Shown: positions 9,872-19,132 of the stretch, one piece after another | Layout of the letters: each line of letters starts with the position of its first letter | Position numbering within the stretch: position 1 is the stretch's first letter | Origin: an uncultured Bartonella sp. | Lineage (GTDB): Bacteria > Pseudomonadota > Alphaproteobacteria > Rhizobiales > Rhizobiaceae | Reading direction: 5' to 3' | DNA: 50,427 nucleotides | NCBI GenBank assembly: GCA_946481695.1 | Contig: CAMLON010000011.1 | Location: 1-50,427, forward strand | The notes under the pieces: generated by a model | The model's input: the letters and a program-made list of their open reading frames with translations, nothing else | The model's database searches: none | Told to the model about the DNA's origin: nothing | Translations under genes and position numbers: made by a program

Positions 9872-9907
9872 AAAGAAAAAAGCGGGAAGGAATACCTCCT
9901 TCCCGCT
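9872..9907 (-). terminator. intrinsic terminator of pepN
   Basis: An 11-bp perfect stem (9881-9891 with 9897-9907) has a 5-base loop. On the minus strand it is followed by TTTTTCTTT (9880 down to 9872). It begins 14 bases after the pepN stop, so pepN and pleC are probably separate transcription units. Confidence 0.88.
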
Positions 9908-9920
9908 CGAATTTCGATTA

Positions 9921-12548
9921 TCAGCCAAGTGTGCGGCTTACGATGTCAGAAACATCAACCGAAAGCTTTGGTGCTTTCAATATCCGTTCCAATTGTTCCT
10001 TGAGTTTGTTTTGACGGTTTGTCTCAAGTTGTTTCCAAGAGCGAGTGAGTGTTGAAAGTCGTGCAGCAAGTTGCGGGTTTTCTTTGTCAACAGTCAGGAT
10101 AATATCAGCGAGCAGCTTGTATCCCTCTCCGTCAACCCTGTTAAAGCCCGTCTGGTTCGAAGCTGCAAATGCGGCAATAAGCGCACGCGTCCGGTTCGGA
10201 TTATCAAGCGAAAAGAGCGGATGTTTCATAAGCTCTTTGACATGTGCCAAGGTTTTTTCGCCCGGAACTGTCGCCTGAACAGAGAACCACTTGTCCATAA
10301 CAAGAGGGTCGTTGCCATAACGCTTTTCGAAATCGGAAAGTGCTTCTTTCGCTTCATTTGTCTCATTAAAGTGGTGAACCAGAATGGTTAGCCCTGCCAT
10401 CCTGTCTGTCATGTTGTCAGCCCTCTTATAGGCTTCAAAAGCACGTGTAGGTGTGTTTTCGGCAAGTGCCAGATAATTCAGAACGGTGTTTTTCAATGCA
10501 CGTTTACCAGCCGGTTCGGCTTTTGGCGAATAACGACCTGCTGTTTGCATCTTATCGAAAACTTTAAGCATTTTCGGTTTTAAATGTTCTGCCAGTGACT
10601 TCATGAAAGACTGGCGAACATTAAAGATGCGATCAGGATCAACATTATGACCGATCATGCGGGCAAGTTCGACTTCCAAAGGCAATTGGAGGCAAAGTGA
10701 CCGGAAAGCAGGTTCTAATGTGTCATCGTCAAGAAGCGCTTCAATAAGGGCTTGAAGTTTTTCAGGCATGGCCGGTTTTCCATGCGTATGGTCGGTAATT
10801 GCTGCAACCAGAGCCTTGCCCATTAACTGGTTGAGTGATTCCCAACGGTTGACTTCGTCAGCATCAAAGCGTGCGCGGAAAGCAAGGTCGTCATCACTTT
10901 CTTCCATCTTCAGATTGATTGGAGCAGAAAATCCGCGCAGCAGTGATAACACCGGCTTTTCTTTCAGATCGCGGATATGAACGGTTTGCTTTGCTTCGGA
11001 CAAAACAATGACATTGTTTTCAATGTGGTTATCGGCTTGATAGGGCATATCCTTGCCATTCTTGCCCAAAAGCCCGAAGGAAAGCGGTATAACCATCGGC
11101 TTTTTATTGAATTGACCAGGAGTGTCAGGAACGGTTTGCGTCAAATCAAGTGTCAGGACACCATCTTTATAATGGCTATCAACCGTTACTGTCGGTGTTC
11201 CTGCCTGCTCATACCACAGCATGAATTGCGATAAATCACGTCCTGAAACATCTGCAAAACAGGCGATAAAATCTTCAATTGTGCAAGCCTCGCCGTCATG
11301 GCGTTGGAAATAAAGATCCATGCCTTTGCGGAAAAGCTCGTCGCCAAGCATGGTATGAACCATGCGTACGACCTCTGCACCTTTTTCATAGACGGTAGTC
11401 GTATAAAAATTATTGATTTCACGATATTGCCGTGGGCGAACCGGATGGGCAAGGGGGCCAGCATCTTCAGGAAATTGTGCAATTTTCAGTACACGAACAT
11501 CGGATATACGATGAACGGGGCGCGAGCGTTGGTCAGACGAAAATTCCTGATCGCGATAGACAGTAAGCCCCTCTTTCAAACAAAGTTGGAACCAGTCACG
11601 GCAGGTAATGCGATCGCCCGTCCAATTGTGGAAATATTCGTGTGCAATAACGCGTTCTATGCCGGCATAGTCGGTATCGGTTGCTGTATTGGGGTCGGCA
11701 AGGACATATTTGTCATTGAAAACATTAAGACCTTTGTTTTCCATTGCTCCCATATTGAAATCGGAAACAGCGACAATATTGAAAATATCGAGATCATATT
11801 CGCGCCCGAACTTTTCTTCATCCCAGCGCATCGCGCGTTTGAGTGAATCCATTGCATAGGCTGCACGTTCTCTTTTTCCTTTTTCGACATAAATTCCGAG
11901 TTTCACTTTCCGCCCCGACATAGTGGTAAAGCTGTCATCGTAATGGTCAAGAGCGCCGCCAACGAGGGCAAAAAGATAGCATGGTTTGGGATGCGGATCT
12001 TCCCAGATTGCATAATGGCGTCCGCCTTCAAGTTTGCCGGTTTCTACGAGATTGCCGTTGGAAAGAAGTACCGGCTCATTCTTTTCATCCGCTTCAATGC
12101 GGGTTCTGAAAACGGACAAAATATCAGGACGATCGTAAAAATAGGTCATCCGACGGAAGCCTTGTGGCTCATTCTGTGTGCAATAGACGCCGTTAGATAG
12201 ATAAAGTCCCATTAATTGGCGATTTTTTTTAGGATTGATCTGTGTGGTGACCTGAAGAATAAATTTGCCCGAAGGAGGATTGTGAATTTCAAGTTTTTCA
12301 GGTGTTGCCGAATAGTCTTTGGAAGTAAGTTTCTGACCATTGAGTGCCACTGATAACAGTTTCAATTCGTCCCCGACAAGGACCAAAGGTGTGCCCGGTT
12401 TGGTGTTCTTACGGGGCGAAAGGGAAAGCTTCGATTTTACGATTGTTTCGGTTGGATGAAGCGAAAAATCAAGCTCGGTGTTGGAAATTGCATAATCGGT
12501 GGGCGAGTAATCTTCAAGACGATATACTGGAGTGTCAGATTTGGTCAT
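9921..12548 (-). CDS. pepN: aminopeptidase N (M1 zinc metallopeptidase)
   Basis: Cytoplasmic M1 aminopeptidase that removes N-terminal residues from peptides. Numbered from the chosen start (875 residues), the exopeptidase motif GAMEN is at 267-271 and the zinc site HEYFH at 303-307, with the third zinc ligand Glu326 in LKEG. The size and the NWTGDRITCRDW context match the E. coli PepN subfamily. An open frame continues 32 codons further upstream, but the ATG at 12548 begins the recognisable MTKSDTPVYRL region and has AAAGG about 8 bases before it. The gene stands alone, with its own terminator. Confidence 0.95.
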   Translation of the reverse strand: MTKSDTPVYRLEDYSPTDYAISNTELDFSLHPTETIVKSKLSLSPRKNTKPGTPLVLVGDELKLLSVALNGQKLTSKDYSATPEKLEIHNPPSGKFILQVTTQINPKKNRQLMGLYLSNGVYCTQNEPQGFRRMTYFYDRPDILSVFRTRIEADEKNEPVLLSNGNLVETGKLEGGRHYAIWEDPHPKPCYLFALVGGALDHYDDSFTTMSGRKVKLGIYVEKGKRERAAYAMDSLKRAMRWDEEKFGREYDLDIFNIVAVSDFNMGAMENKGLNVFNDKYVLADPNTATDTDYAGIERVIAHEYFHNWTGDRITCRDWFQLCLKEGLTVYRDQEFSSDQRSRPVHRISDVRVLKIAQFPEDAGPLAHPVRPRQYREINNFYTTTVYEKGAEVVRMVHTMLGDELFRKGMDLYFQRHDGEACTIEDFIACFADVSGRDLSQFMLWYEQAGTPTVTVDSHYKDGVLTLDLTQTVPDTPGQFNKKPMVIPLSFGLLGKNGKDMPYQADNHIENNVIVLSEAKQTVHIRDLKEKPVLSLLRGFSAPINLKMEESDDDLAFRARFDADEVNRWESLNQLMGKALVAAITDHTHGKPAMPEKLQALIEALLDDDTLEPAFRSLCLQLPLEVELARMIGHNVDPDRIFNVRQSFMKSLAEHLKPKMLKVFDKMQTAGRYSPKAEPAGKRALKNTVLNYLALAENTPTRAFEAYKRADNMTDRMAGLTILVHHFNETNEAKEALSDFEKRYGNDPLVMDKWFSVQATVPGEKTLAHVKELMKHPLFSLDNPNRTRALIAAFAASNQTGFNRVDGEGYKLLADIILTVDKENPQLAARLSTLTRSWKQLETNRQNKLKEQLERILKAPKLSVDVSDIVSRTLG

Positions 12549-12803
12549 AAATCGTGCCTTTTTATAGAAGTTTATCATGAAGGTAAGCACATTTTGTCGA
12601 AACGACAACCGGCCCGAAAAGAAATCTCTGTTCATGCACACCAATGTGAATGGGAAATATCATTTGCCCGACCTTCAAAACATTTATTTAAACAGCTACG
12701 TTGTATATGAATGAAAAAGATGTCTTACGCAAAGCAACTGGCAAGTTTATCCCTTCAGTCTTATTGACTGCCAATTAAACGCTTTACCGACAGGAGAAAA
12801 CTC

Positions 12804-13760
12804 GTGCAAAAACAGTCGCCGGCTCTTCCGCATGCCCCTTCCGGGAATGTCATGCTCGGAATCTGGATGAAGATTTTGTCGGTAGTCTGTTTTGTTGTGA
12901 TGTATAGTTTTTTAAAATCAGCCAAAGGTGTTCCTGCTGGCGAATTAAGTTTCTTCCGATCGTTTTTCGGCATTGTCCCGATCATCCTTTGGGTCATGTC
13001 GTTAAAAGAGCTTAAAACGGTGCTTTACACAAAAAACCTGACTGGACATGTTTTTCGGGGAATGTTCGGTACTTTTTCAATGTTATTCAGCTTTTATGCT
13101 TTGACTCTTTTACCGCTTCCTGAAACCGTTGCCATCGGTTATGGCGAACCACTCATACTTGTGGTTCTATGCGCAATCTTCCTTCATGAGAAAGTTTATT
13201 TTTATCGTTGGAGTGCGGTTATCGTCGGCCTCATCGGTGTGTTGATCATTGTTTGGCCACGCCTTACTATCCTCGGTACCGCTCATGCCGATGTCGGTGC
13301 CTCTATCGGTGCGCTTTCCGCGCTTGGAGCCGCAATTATGGCAGCCATTGCTATGTTGCTTGTCCGCAAACTCGTGTTTACCGAAAAGACAACGACGATC
13401 ACTCTTTATTTCATGATAACATCAAGCATTATATCGTTAATTACCGTACCTTTCGGATGGGTTATTCCGAATTTTTATCAAGCTTCCATGCTTATTCTGG
13501 CGGGGCTTTTCGGTGGTATTGCGCAAATTTTCATGACTCAGGCTTATAGGCATGCCGAACCTTCAACAGTTGCACCATTTGAATATACATCAATGTTGTT
13601 AAGCCTTTTGAGCGGCTATTTTATCTTTGATGAAGTTCCGACAATTGCAATGTTGTTCGGTGCGTGCCTCGTTATAGGCTCGGGTATTTTCATTATCCTC
13701 AGAGAATCCCAAGTCATCGGTAAAGTCCACACAGGCCAGCTTTTTCATAAACATCGTTGA
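12804..13760 (+). CDS. EamA/DMT-superfamily transporter
   Basis: Inner-membrane protein of 318 residues with about ten hydrophobic helices in two EamA repeats (about 18-150 and 165-300), typical of drug/metabolite exporters. The first repeat has the characteristic SFFRSFFG turn, the second the APFEYTSMLLSLLSGYF stretch. Translation most likely starts at a GTG at 12804, seven bases after AGGAG. It runs divergently from pepN and convergently towards the next gene, with only 17 bases between the stops. The substrate is unknown; members move amino acids, nucleosides or other metabolites. Confidence 0.85.
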   Translation: MQKQSPALPHAPSGNVMLGIWMKILSVVCFVVMYSFLKSAKGVPAGELSFFRSFFGIVPIILWVMSLKELKTVLYTKNLTGHVFRGMFGTFSMLFSFYALTLLPLPETVAIGYGEPLILVVLCAIFLHEKVYFYRWSAVIVGLIGVLIIVWPRLTILGTAHADVGASIGALSALGAAIMAAIAMLLVRKLVFTEKTTTITLYFMITSSIISLITVPFGWVIPNFYQASMLILAGLFGGIAQIFMTQAYRHAEPSTVAPFEYTSMLLSLLSGYFIFDEVPTIAMLFGACLVIGSGIFIILRESQVIGKVHTGQLFHKHR

Positions 13761-13777
13761 TGATAAATAAAGGATGC

Positions 13778-14611
13778 TTATTTGAGCTGGTTGAGCGCAT
13801 TGCGGATTTCCAGAAAATCTGCCCAAGCAAGTTTCTTCTGGCTCGGCGTTCGCAATAAATAGGCGGGGTGAAATGTTGGCATTACAGGAATGGTTTTGCC
13901 GTTATTGAGCTGATGCGAGAGCCATTTTCCTCTTGTGCGGATAATGCCATTTTTGACACCGGTCAGAACTTGCATGGCTGGTCCCCCCAGAGCAACAAGA
14001 ATGTCTGGTGCAGCCAATTCTATCTGTCGTTCGATAAACGGGCGGCAAAGCTCGGTTTCCATCGGTGTTGGAGTACGGTTGCCAGGCGGCCGCCAAGGTA
14101 TAGTATTCGCAATATAAACGCACTCGCGTTTCAAACCGATTGCAGTCAGAATACGGTTGAGTAACATGCCGGACCGACCGACGAAAGGGATGCCCTGTAA
14201 ATCTTCTTCGCGCCCTGGTGCTTCGCCTACGAGCATCAGTTTCGAATGGGGCATGCCATCTGCAAAACAGGTGTTTTTTGCGGTAAGTTTCAATGTGCAA
14301 CCGTTGAATGATTTGAGCGCTTCGAACAGTTCATCGAGATTTTTGGCGTTTCGGGCAAGTTCGTTTGCTGTTGCCACTTGTCCTTCAATCGAAATACGCG
14401 GCGTTGCAGCATGGCGGGGAGCGGGGTGAACGGTTCCCCTTTGCCGTGGATTGGTTGTTTCATGTGCAGCGGCAGTTAATCGTTTTGCTATTTCAGCCGA
14501 TTGCTTGAAACGATCGATTGGTTTGTCAACAAGGGGCGTGTCGACGCCGGCTTCCGAATAGAAGCCAAGCAATTCCTCAAAGGAAATCGTGTTGTTGTGC
14601 CGCTCTGACAT
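13778..14611 (-). CDS. uracil-DNA glycosylase, family 4 (UDGa-like)
   Basis: DNA-repair enzyme that excises uracil from DNA. Of 277 residues, the last ~190 form the UDG fold with VGEAPGREED (motif A), FVGRSGMLLNRIL, NTIPWRPPGNR and the HPAYLL motif near the C-terminus. The first ~90 residues are a less conserved extension, common in rhizobial members. I use the ATG at 14611 (AAGG about six bases upstream) and not a start 14 codons earlier. Family 4 enzymes often hold a 4Fe-4S cluster; four Cys residues are present, but I cannot verify that they are the ligands. A second, family 5-like glycosylase lies at the window end. Confidence 0.88.
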   Translation of the reverse strand: MSERHNNTISFEELLGFYSEAGVDTPLVDKPIDRFKQSAEIAKRLTAAAHETTNPRQRGTVHPAPRHAATPRISIEGQVATANELARNAKNLDELFEALKSFNGCTLKLTAKNTCFADGMPHSKLMLVGEAPGREEDLQGIPFVGRSGMLLNRILTAIGLKRECVYIANTIPWRPPGNRTPTPMETELCRPFIERQIELAAPDILVALGGPAMQVLTGVKNGIIRTRGKWLSHQLNNGKTIPVMPTFHPAYLLRTPSQKKLAWADFLEIRNALNQLK

Positions 14612-14941
14612 GTTAGCCTTTTGCTTTTTTAAGCTAATGAATAGACCAAGCAATGGCGCTCTTCAAGCTTGGATATCAGCTGTCTTTGAAAACGCGCGCC
14701 TCGCATTGTCACAGGTAAGGAGGAGACGCTATTGTGTGTAAAATTTTGTCGTATACGACGCTATCAAGAAAAACGGTCAGACGCGCGAATTGTAATTTTT
14801 TCTGATCGAACGGGAGCAACTTTGACTTTTAGGGGAAGCCCCAGACGCTATTGCGCCCGAATATTTTCAACGAAAGGCACACATTGTTTTATGCCGTGCA
14901 GCGTTTTTTACGCGTTGACATTTATAATGGACGGAACCGTT
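14612..14941. other. 330-base gap upstream of the family 4 UDG gene
   Basis: Holds a perfect SD-like AAGGAGG (14717-14723) eight bases before a TTG (14732), and a 12-base perfect palindrome GTCGTATACGAC (14748-14759). The word GACGCTAT occurs three times (near 14725, 14756 and 14845). The TTG frame stays open 183 codons but runs antisense into the neighbouring dehydrogenase gene; the GTG at 14734 opens only 23 codons. No gene is supported. Confidence 0.35.
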
Positions 14942-16069
14942 TTACCAAAGCGGTTCGCCATGCTTTTCCATGAGAAAACTTGCGGCTTTGAGAAGCCTTG
15001 CATCAGGAGCAATGTGGCGGATAAACATGGAAAGATCACGTCGCATCCGCTCGATCGGGCAACGTTCGATGAAGGCTTCCATACCAAGCGATTTTTCGCA
15101 GAGGTTAAGAATTCTGACGCACACATCCTCCATCTGGTCATGCGCCAGAAGGCAGGCCAAAACCGCATCGTCAACATTAGTCTTCGTTGGTTTGCGCGTA
15201 GCTTCTTCGACAAGACACGCAGTTTTAAGAAGCATTGCAGAAGCCGCCAATGTTTCCGATCTTGCTTTTGCAAGGCGCGTTAGCTGGAACGGGTCATCAA
15301 GGCGGTTCTTTTTGATGAGCATTTCGCGCCAGGTATCTATAATGGCTTCGGCTCCACCGAGATGGGCCACACTATGGCGCCAGACGCCGCCGATATAATG
15401 GGGTTCCAGATGAAAATCGCCAGGTTTTCCTAAAAGATCGCTTTTTCTTATTTCCATATCCGAGAAATCGAATGAACCGGTAAGAGTGGGACGCATGCCT
15501 GAAGCATCCCAGTATTCGATATTTTGTCGGGCGGCATCAGTGACATCTACCACAGCAAGCTGGTCGCAATCATCGTCGTCGTTCCTTAAACGTACAATTG
15601 CAAATTCAACCATTCCCAAGCCGGTTACCAGACGTTTTACTCCATGGAGCCTGATTTTTCCGTTCGGCAAAGTGGTAAATCTCAAAGGTTGATTGAGACT
15701 GGCACCCCAAACTCCCAAAAGAGCACCTTCCTTGACCTTGGAAAAAATGGTTTTTCTTAAGCGGTTTTCGGCATAGAGCTCGATAAGACGCACGGCATGA
15801 AGATGCCCCTCGAAAAGACGAGCGAGTGACAGATTGGCTTTGCCAAGCCTGCGTAAAAAATCGAATGCGGCTTTGGTTTCATCTTCATTTTTTGTCAAAG
15901 CCCAATTGCTTCCACCGAGCTTTTTGGGCAAACAGGCACAAAGAGCGCCGCTTTCATTCAATCGTTGCAAATCGACCGTCAGCCCATATTCTTCCACATG
16001 GTCGGCACTTTCCGAAATGAGGTCGAATAAGGCTCTGTTATCCGTGGACATTGGCGTTTCTATAAACAT
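14942..16069 (-). CDS. acyl-CoA dehydrogenase-like flavoprotein
   Basis: About 375 residues with the acyl-CoA dehydrogenase fold: an N-terminal helical part (RLGKANLSLARLFEGH), a central beta domain (GVWGASLNQP, then a segment ending SDLLGKPGDF), and a C-terminal helical bundle. The pattern resembles the DszC/SfnB-like branch of the family (FMN/FAD monooxygenases and desulfurisation proteins) more than classical beta-oxidation enzymes. The substrate is unknown. The frame extends to 16285 but would overlap the next gene, so I take the ATG at 16069; the ATG at 16051 (MSTDNRALF) is an alternative. No electron-transfer partner lies next to it. Confidence 0.72.
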   Translation of the reverse strand: MFIETPMSTDNRALFDLISESADHVEEYGLTVDLQRLNESGALCACLPKKLGGSNWALTKNEDETKAAFDFLRRLGKANLSLARLFEGHLHAVRLIELYAENRLRKTIFSKVKEGALLGVWGASLNQPLRFTTLPNGKIRLHGVKRLVTGLGMVEFAIVRLRNDDDDCDQLAVVDVTDAARQNIEYWDASGMRPTLTGSFDFSDMEIRKSDLLGKPGDFHLEPHYIGGVWRHSVAHLGGAEAIIDTWREMLIKKNRLDDPFQLTRLAKARSETLAASAMLLKTACLVEEATRKPTKTNVDDAVLACLLAHDQMEDVCVRILNLCEKSLGMEAFIERCPIERMRRDLSMFIRHIAPDARLLKAASFLMEKHGEPLW

Positions 16070-16226
16070 TTTAGAAAATCTCTTTAAGAGAAAATAGTTT
16101 GAAACTAAAATGCTCAGTGATTGAAGAAATTCAAAAACAAAACGGAAAAAAGCACATTCGGGCCCGATTAGGCTTTGTTTTTCTCGATGTTTCATTAAAT
16201 TGCCGGAATTTAATAGAGTTTCTGTA

Positions 16227-17243
16227 TCAAAACCGGTCAGATTTGAAACTGAATTCGGCAAGTACCGGTAGATGATCGGAACCAAAAGAAGAAAGACGTT
16301 TAACGTTTATAAGGTTGATATTCTGGGATAGCAAAATCTGGTCAATGGGGAGGCCGAAATAGGGCCGTAAAGGGGCAGAAAAGTTATATGAGAGCCATGT
16401 TGGACCGATGCCGGAAACGTGACTTGTACCGGTCAGTCTTTCCATTCTGGAAACGGTGTTGCTCCATGATACGCTATTAAAGTCCCCTGCAACGATCCGT
16501 TGCGAAAATTTGTGCTCGATATCATTTTTGAACGCACCCGTTTCCAGTTCATTTAATTGTAAATTCTGCCCGAATGGCCAAGGCCAGGCAAGATGAACGG
16601 AGACAATCTCAAGAGGAGGGTGAGTTGGATTATCTCTCTGTAATTTTATTTTTGCTACATAACCACGAGTCGTTGTCGCATTGTAACATGTGACAATTGG
16701 AGAGTTGGAAAAACCGTAACGTGATAAAAATTTGTCTGACAGGATAACGCCTGTCGTGCCTGCGCGATCATTGTCGGCCATACAACCGATAATTTTCAAA
16801 TCGTTGTTTTGAAAAAAGTTGCGCCATTTTGCAGATGCTTCCTGCACTGTGATAATATCAGGCTTTTCTTTTTCTATAAGAGCTAACAATTTTTCCGGCG
16901 TTTGATTGTCAAAACGTAAATTGGCTTGCAGCAGTTTTAAAGTCGGGCTTTCCAGCATTCCGGAAGTTGGTGAAACGCCGCCATCATTCAAGCTTAAACC
17001 GATAAGGGCAGCCACAAATATTATCGGAAAAACCGCTTGTTGCCGAAGTTTTGTGAAAACAAGAGGAAAAGCCAGTAAAATAGTAAAAAATGCGAGTGGA
17101 ATGCGGATATCGGCAAGTGAATCAAAAAGCGGATGAAAAGCTGTGAATAAACTCGCAAATAATGGCAAAGTCGACAAAACAACGACAATAAACCAAATAA
17201 GGGCAAGAGTCTGACAAACGGATTTTCCGGAATGTTTACCCAT
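16227..17243 (-). CDS. membrane-anchored endonuclease/exonuclease/phosphatase family protein
   Basis: 338 residues. Three hydrophobic helices (about 12-34, 46-64 and 70-84) are followed by a full EEP domain (about 102-335). Metal and catalytic residues of the fold are visible: Asn108 (QANLRF), Glu135 (VQEAS), His217 (SVHLAW), Asp254/Asn256 (GDFNSV) and the closing Asp323-His324 (GSDHLP). The fold covers DNases, phosphatases and sphingomyelinases; with three N-terminal helices the domain is probably displayed at the membrane. The substrate cannot be told. A 36-base gap separates it from a small membrane peptide gene upstream, so the two may be co-transcribed. Confidence 0.85.
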   Translation of the reverse strand: MGKHSGKSVCQTLALIWFIVVVLSTLPLFASLFTAFHPLFDSLADIRIPLAFFTILLAFPLVFTKLRQQAVFPIIFVAALIGLSLNDGGVSPTSGMLESPTLKLLQANLRFDNQTPEKLLALIEKEKPDIITVQEASAKWRNFFQNNDLKIIGCMADNDRAGTTGVILSDKFLSRYGFSNSPIVTCYNATTTRGYVAKIKLQRDNPTHPPLEIVSVHLAWPWPFGQNLQLNELETGAFKNDIEHKFSQRIVAGDFNSVSWSNTVSRMERLTGTSHVSGIGPTWLSYNFSAPLRPYFGLPIDQILLSQNINLINVKRLSSFGSDHLPVLAEFSFKSDRF

Positions 17244-17279
17244 TTTGATTGCCGTCTAAAAAGCGGCACAAGCCAACCA

Positions 17280-17420
17280 TTAATTCGTCGATTGACTTGC
17301 CAGGGGAGCAAAAATCGGCTTTGCATAGGCCGGAGTCTTGGCATGGAACAAAGCAAATGCGCCTAAAACCGCCACAAAAACCAAAGTCAAAAACAATATA
17401 GAAAAGCGACGAATCAGCAT
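17280..17420 (-). CDS. small single-span membrane or secreted peptide
   Basis: 46-residue hypothetical protein: a basic start (MLIRRF), one hydrophobic stretch (about 7-27) and a short polar tail (HAKTPAYAKPIFAPL). The frame is open much further upstream (to 17594), but the ATG at 17420 has GGGAG about seven bases before it, and the hydrophobic core begins immediately after. It lies just upstream of the membrane EEP protein, so a shared transcript is likely. It could be an uncleaved anchor or a short lipoprotein-like export peptide. No family is recognised. Confidence 0.5.
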   Translation of the reverse strand: MLIRRFSILFLTLVFVAVLGAFALFHAKTPAYAKPIFAPLASQSTN

Positions 17421-17708
17421 AATTTGGCTCCCTTCGTTAACCATATTGCATAATTTACTTCGTCTGAAACCAGTTATCTTTATCAGACAGCATTTCTCTA
17501 CAGTATTTTCAGTGATCTGATGGTTTTGCGCAACACCTTTTAGATGAGTCAAGTTTGGCTGCCACCCTGAACGGGTGGATGACTGGATTGGCATTAAGGC
17601 CCAATCATTGGCTTAATTTCTCAAGAGTTGCAGCTTTTATTTGTCATTTGTCTGCCAGCTTTTTAAAACTTTGATAGATGAACGATTCACATTTTGCGTT
17701 TTAAAAAA

Positions 17709-18242
17709 TTATGTGTCGAGATGAAAAACGTTGAGTTGATTGCGATAGATATGTTCCATATCTTTTGAAAAACAACAAAAAACGACTGTTTGAGGAAAAT
17801 TATTATTTTCCAAAAACCGGGCAGTGGTAAAAATAGCAATTTTCGCCGCTTGCTTGTGGGGATAGCCGTAGACACCGGCTGAAATTGCAGGAAATGCGAT
17901 AGATCGGAATTGCTTATTTTTCGCAATCAAAAGAGAATTTTCATAGCATGAATGAAGTTTTTCTGCTTCGTGGTTAACGCCGCCGTACCAGATCGGTCCG
18001 ACTGTGTGGATAATGTAGCGGGCGGGCAGGCGATAAGCTTTTGTGAGCTTTGCTTCACCTGTTTTACACCCATTAAGCGCCTTGCATTCGATAAGTAGTT
18101 CGGGGCCAGCTGCCTTATGAATTGCGCCATCCACTCCGCCGCCGCCAAGAAGGGTTGTGTTGGCCGCGTTTACAATGGCATCAACATTGAGTGTCGTAAT
18201 GTCACCACAAATGACGGAAATACGATTTTTTTCTATCATCAA
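17709..18242 (-). CDS. macrodomain protein (O-acetyl-ADP-ribose deacetylase-like)
   Basis: 177-residue stand-alone macrodomain of the YmdB/MacroD type. These proteins bind ADP-ribose and hydrolyse O-acetyl-ADP-ribose or ADP-ribosyl-glutamate. Visible are CGDIT, the VNAAN strand with Asn25-Asn28, the GGGGVDGAIHKAAG loop, YIIHTVGP, and the second ligand loop FPAISAGVYGYP. The start follows AAGGGGAAA and is preferred as the first ATG. It sits downstream of the thi operon on the same strand with a 134-base gap; no regulatory link can be shown. Confidence 0.92.
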   Translation of the reverse strand: MMIEKNRISVICGDITTLNVDAIVNAANTTLLGGGGVDGAIHKAAGPELLIECKALNGCKTGEAKLTKAYRLPARYIIHTVGPIWYGGVNHEAEKLHSCYENSLLIAKNKQFRSIAFPAISAGVYGYPHKQAAKIAIFTTARFLENNNFPQTVVFCCFSKDMEHIYRNQLNVFHLDT

Positions 18243-18376
18243 CTATTTCCCCTTCGTTTAGAAATTCCGGTTGATTTTAATTCGGTCCTTTTCAAGTGGA
18301 GTGGAATTAGCCAAAAAGCCCTAGAAAAATCTATAAAAATGAAGCAGTAAATCGGGCAGTGCTTGAAGACACCCAT

Positions 18377-19132
18377 TTAACTTTTTGAAAAAGGAACAGC
18401 ACGTTCCAGCAACAATTGGTAGACATAGTTTTTCGCGGTTTTGACTGCATCTTCCAATGAGCCACCGTTGGCTATTCCGCAGGCGATTGCGGTTGATAAG
18501 GTGCATCCTGTCCCTCGCATCGTTGCATCAACCCGTAGATTCGAGAAATTGCTGATTTTTTTAGAGGAAACGAGACTATCCATCGCGATATCTCCCGTTT
18601 CATGCCCGCCTTTTGCAAGAATATATTTGGAGCCGGAGGCTAATAGTTTTTTTGCTTGCTCAATAGTTTGGGAGTGCTTTTCGGAAAGTTTTTCACCGGT
18701 CAAAGCAGCAAGCTCGGGAAGATTAGGCGTAACAAGATAACAATATTTTAACAGCTTTTCTTTGATGATCGTTACTGTTTTTTCGTCTGCAAGGACGCCG
18801 CCGGATGAAGCGCGGATGACCGGATCAAGTATAACCGGAATGTTAGAAAAATTGTCGAGAACGCTGCATATTGCTTCGACGATTTCAGGTGATCCCGTCA
18901 TTCCCACTTTAACAGCCGAAATTTTATCCGACTGGAGTGCGGCCAACATTTGCCCGCGGATAATGTCTCCATTCATCGGCAGCTTTGTTTCGACGTGGTG
19001 GTCATCCTGCACATTGACGGAAGTGACAGCAAGCCCCGTTCTGACCGAAAAGTGGCTTGCTGTTTCGATATCACGGACGATTCCCGCGCCACCCGTTGGA
19101 TCAGTTCCGGCAACAATAAGTATTTTCGGCAT
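18377..19132 (-). CDS. thiD: hydroxymethylpyrimidine/phosphomethylpyrimidine kinase ThiD
   Basis: Phosphorylates HMP and HMP-phosphate to HMP-PP, the pyrimidine donor for thiamine phosphate synthesis. 251 residues of the ribokinase-like fold. The nucleotide/substrate loops are visible as AGTDPTGGAGIVRDIE at the N-terminus, LDPVIRASSGG in the middle and MRGTGCTLSTAIA, the anion hole/catalytic region, near residue 210. The start at 19132 shares one base with the thiE stop (TGATG). A longer frame of ten more codons would overlap thiE and is less likely. It is the last gene of the riboswitch-controlled operon. Confidence 0.94.
   Translation of the reverse strand: MPKILIVAGTDPTGGAGIVRDIETASHFSVRTGLAVTSVNVQDDHHVETKLPMNGDIIRGQMLAALQSDKISAVKVGMTGSPEIVEAICSVLDNFSNIPVILDPVIRASSGGVLADEKTVTIIKEKLLKYCYLVTPNLPELAALTGEKLSEKHSQTIEQAKKLLASGSKYILAKGGHETGDIAMDSLVSSKKISNFSNLRVDATMRGTGCTLSTAIACGIANGGSLEDAVKTAKNYVYQLLLERAVPFSKS

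Noticed and set aside
14732..15283. 183-codon + strand frame with a good ribosome site
   Set aside because: Two thirds of it is antisense to the acyl-CoA dehydrogenase-like gene; the composition is Cys/Arg/His rich and matches no family.
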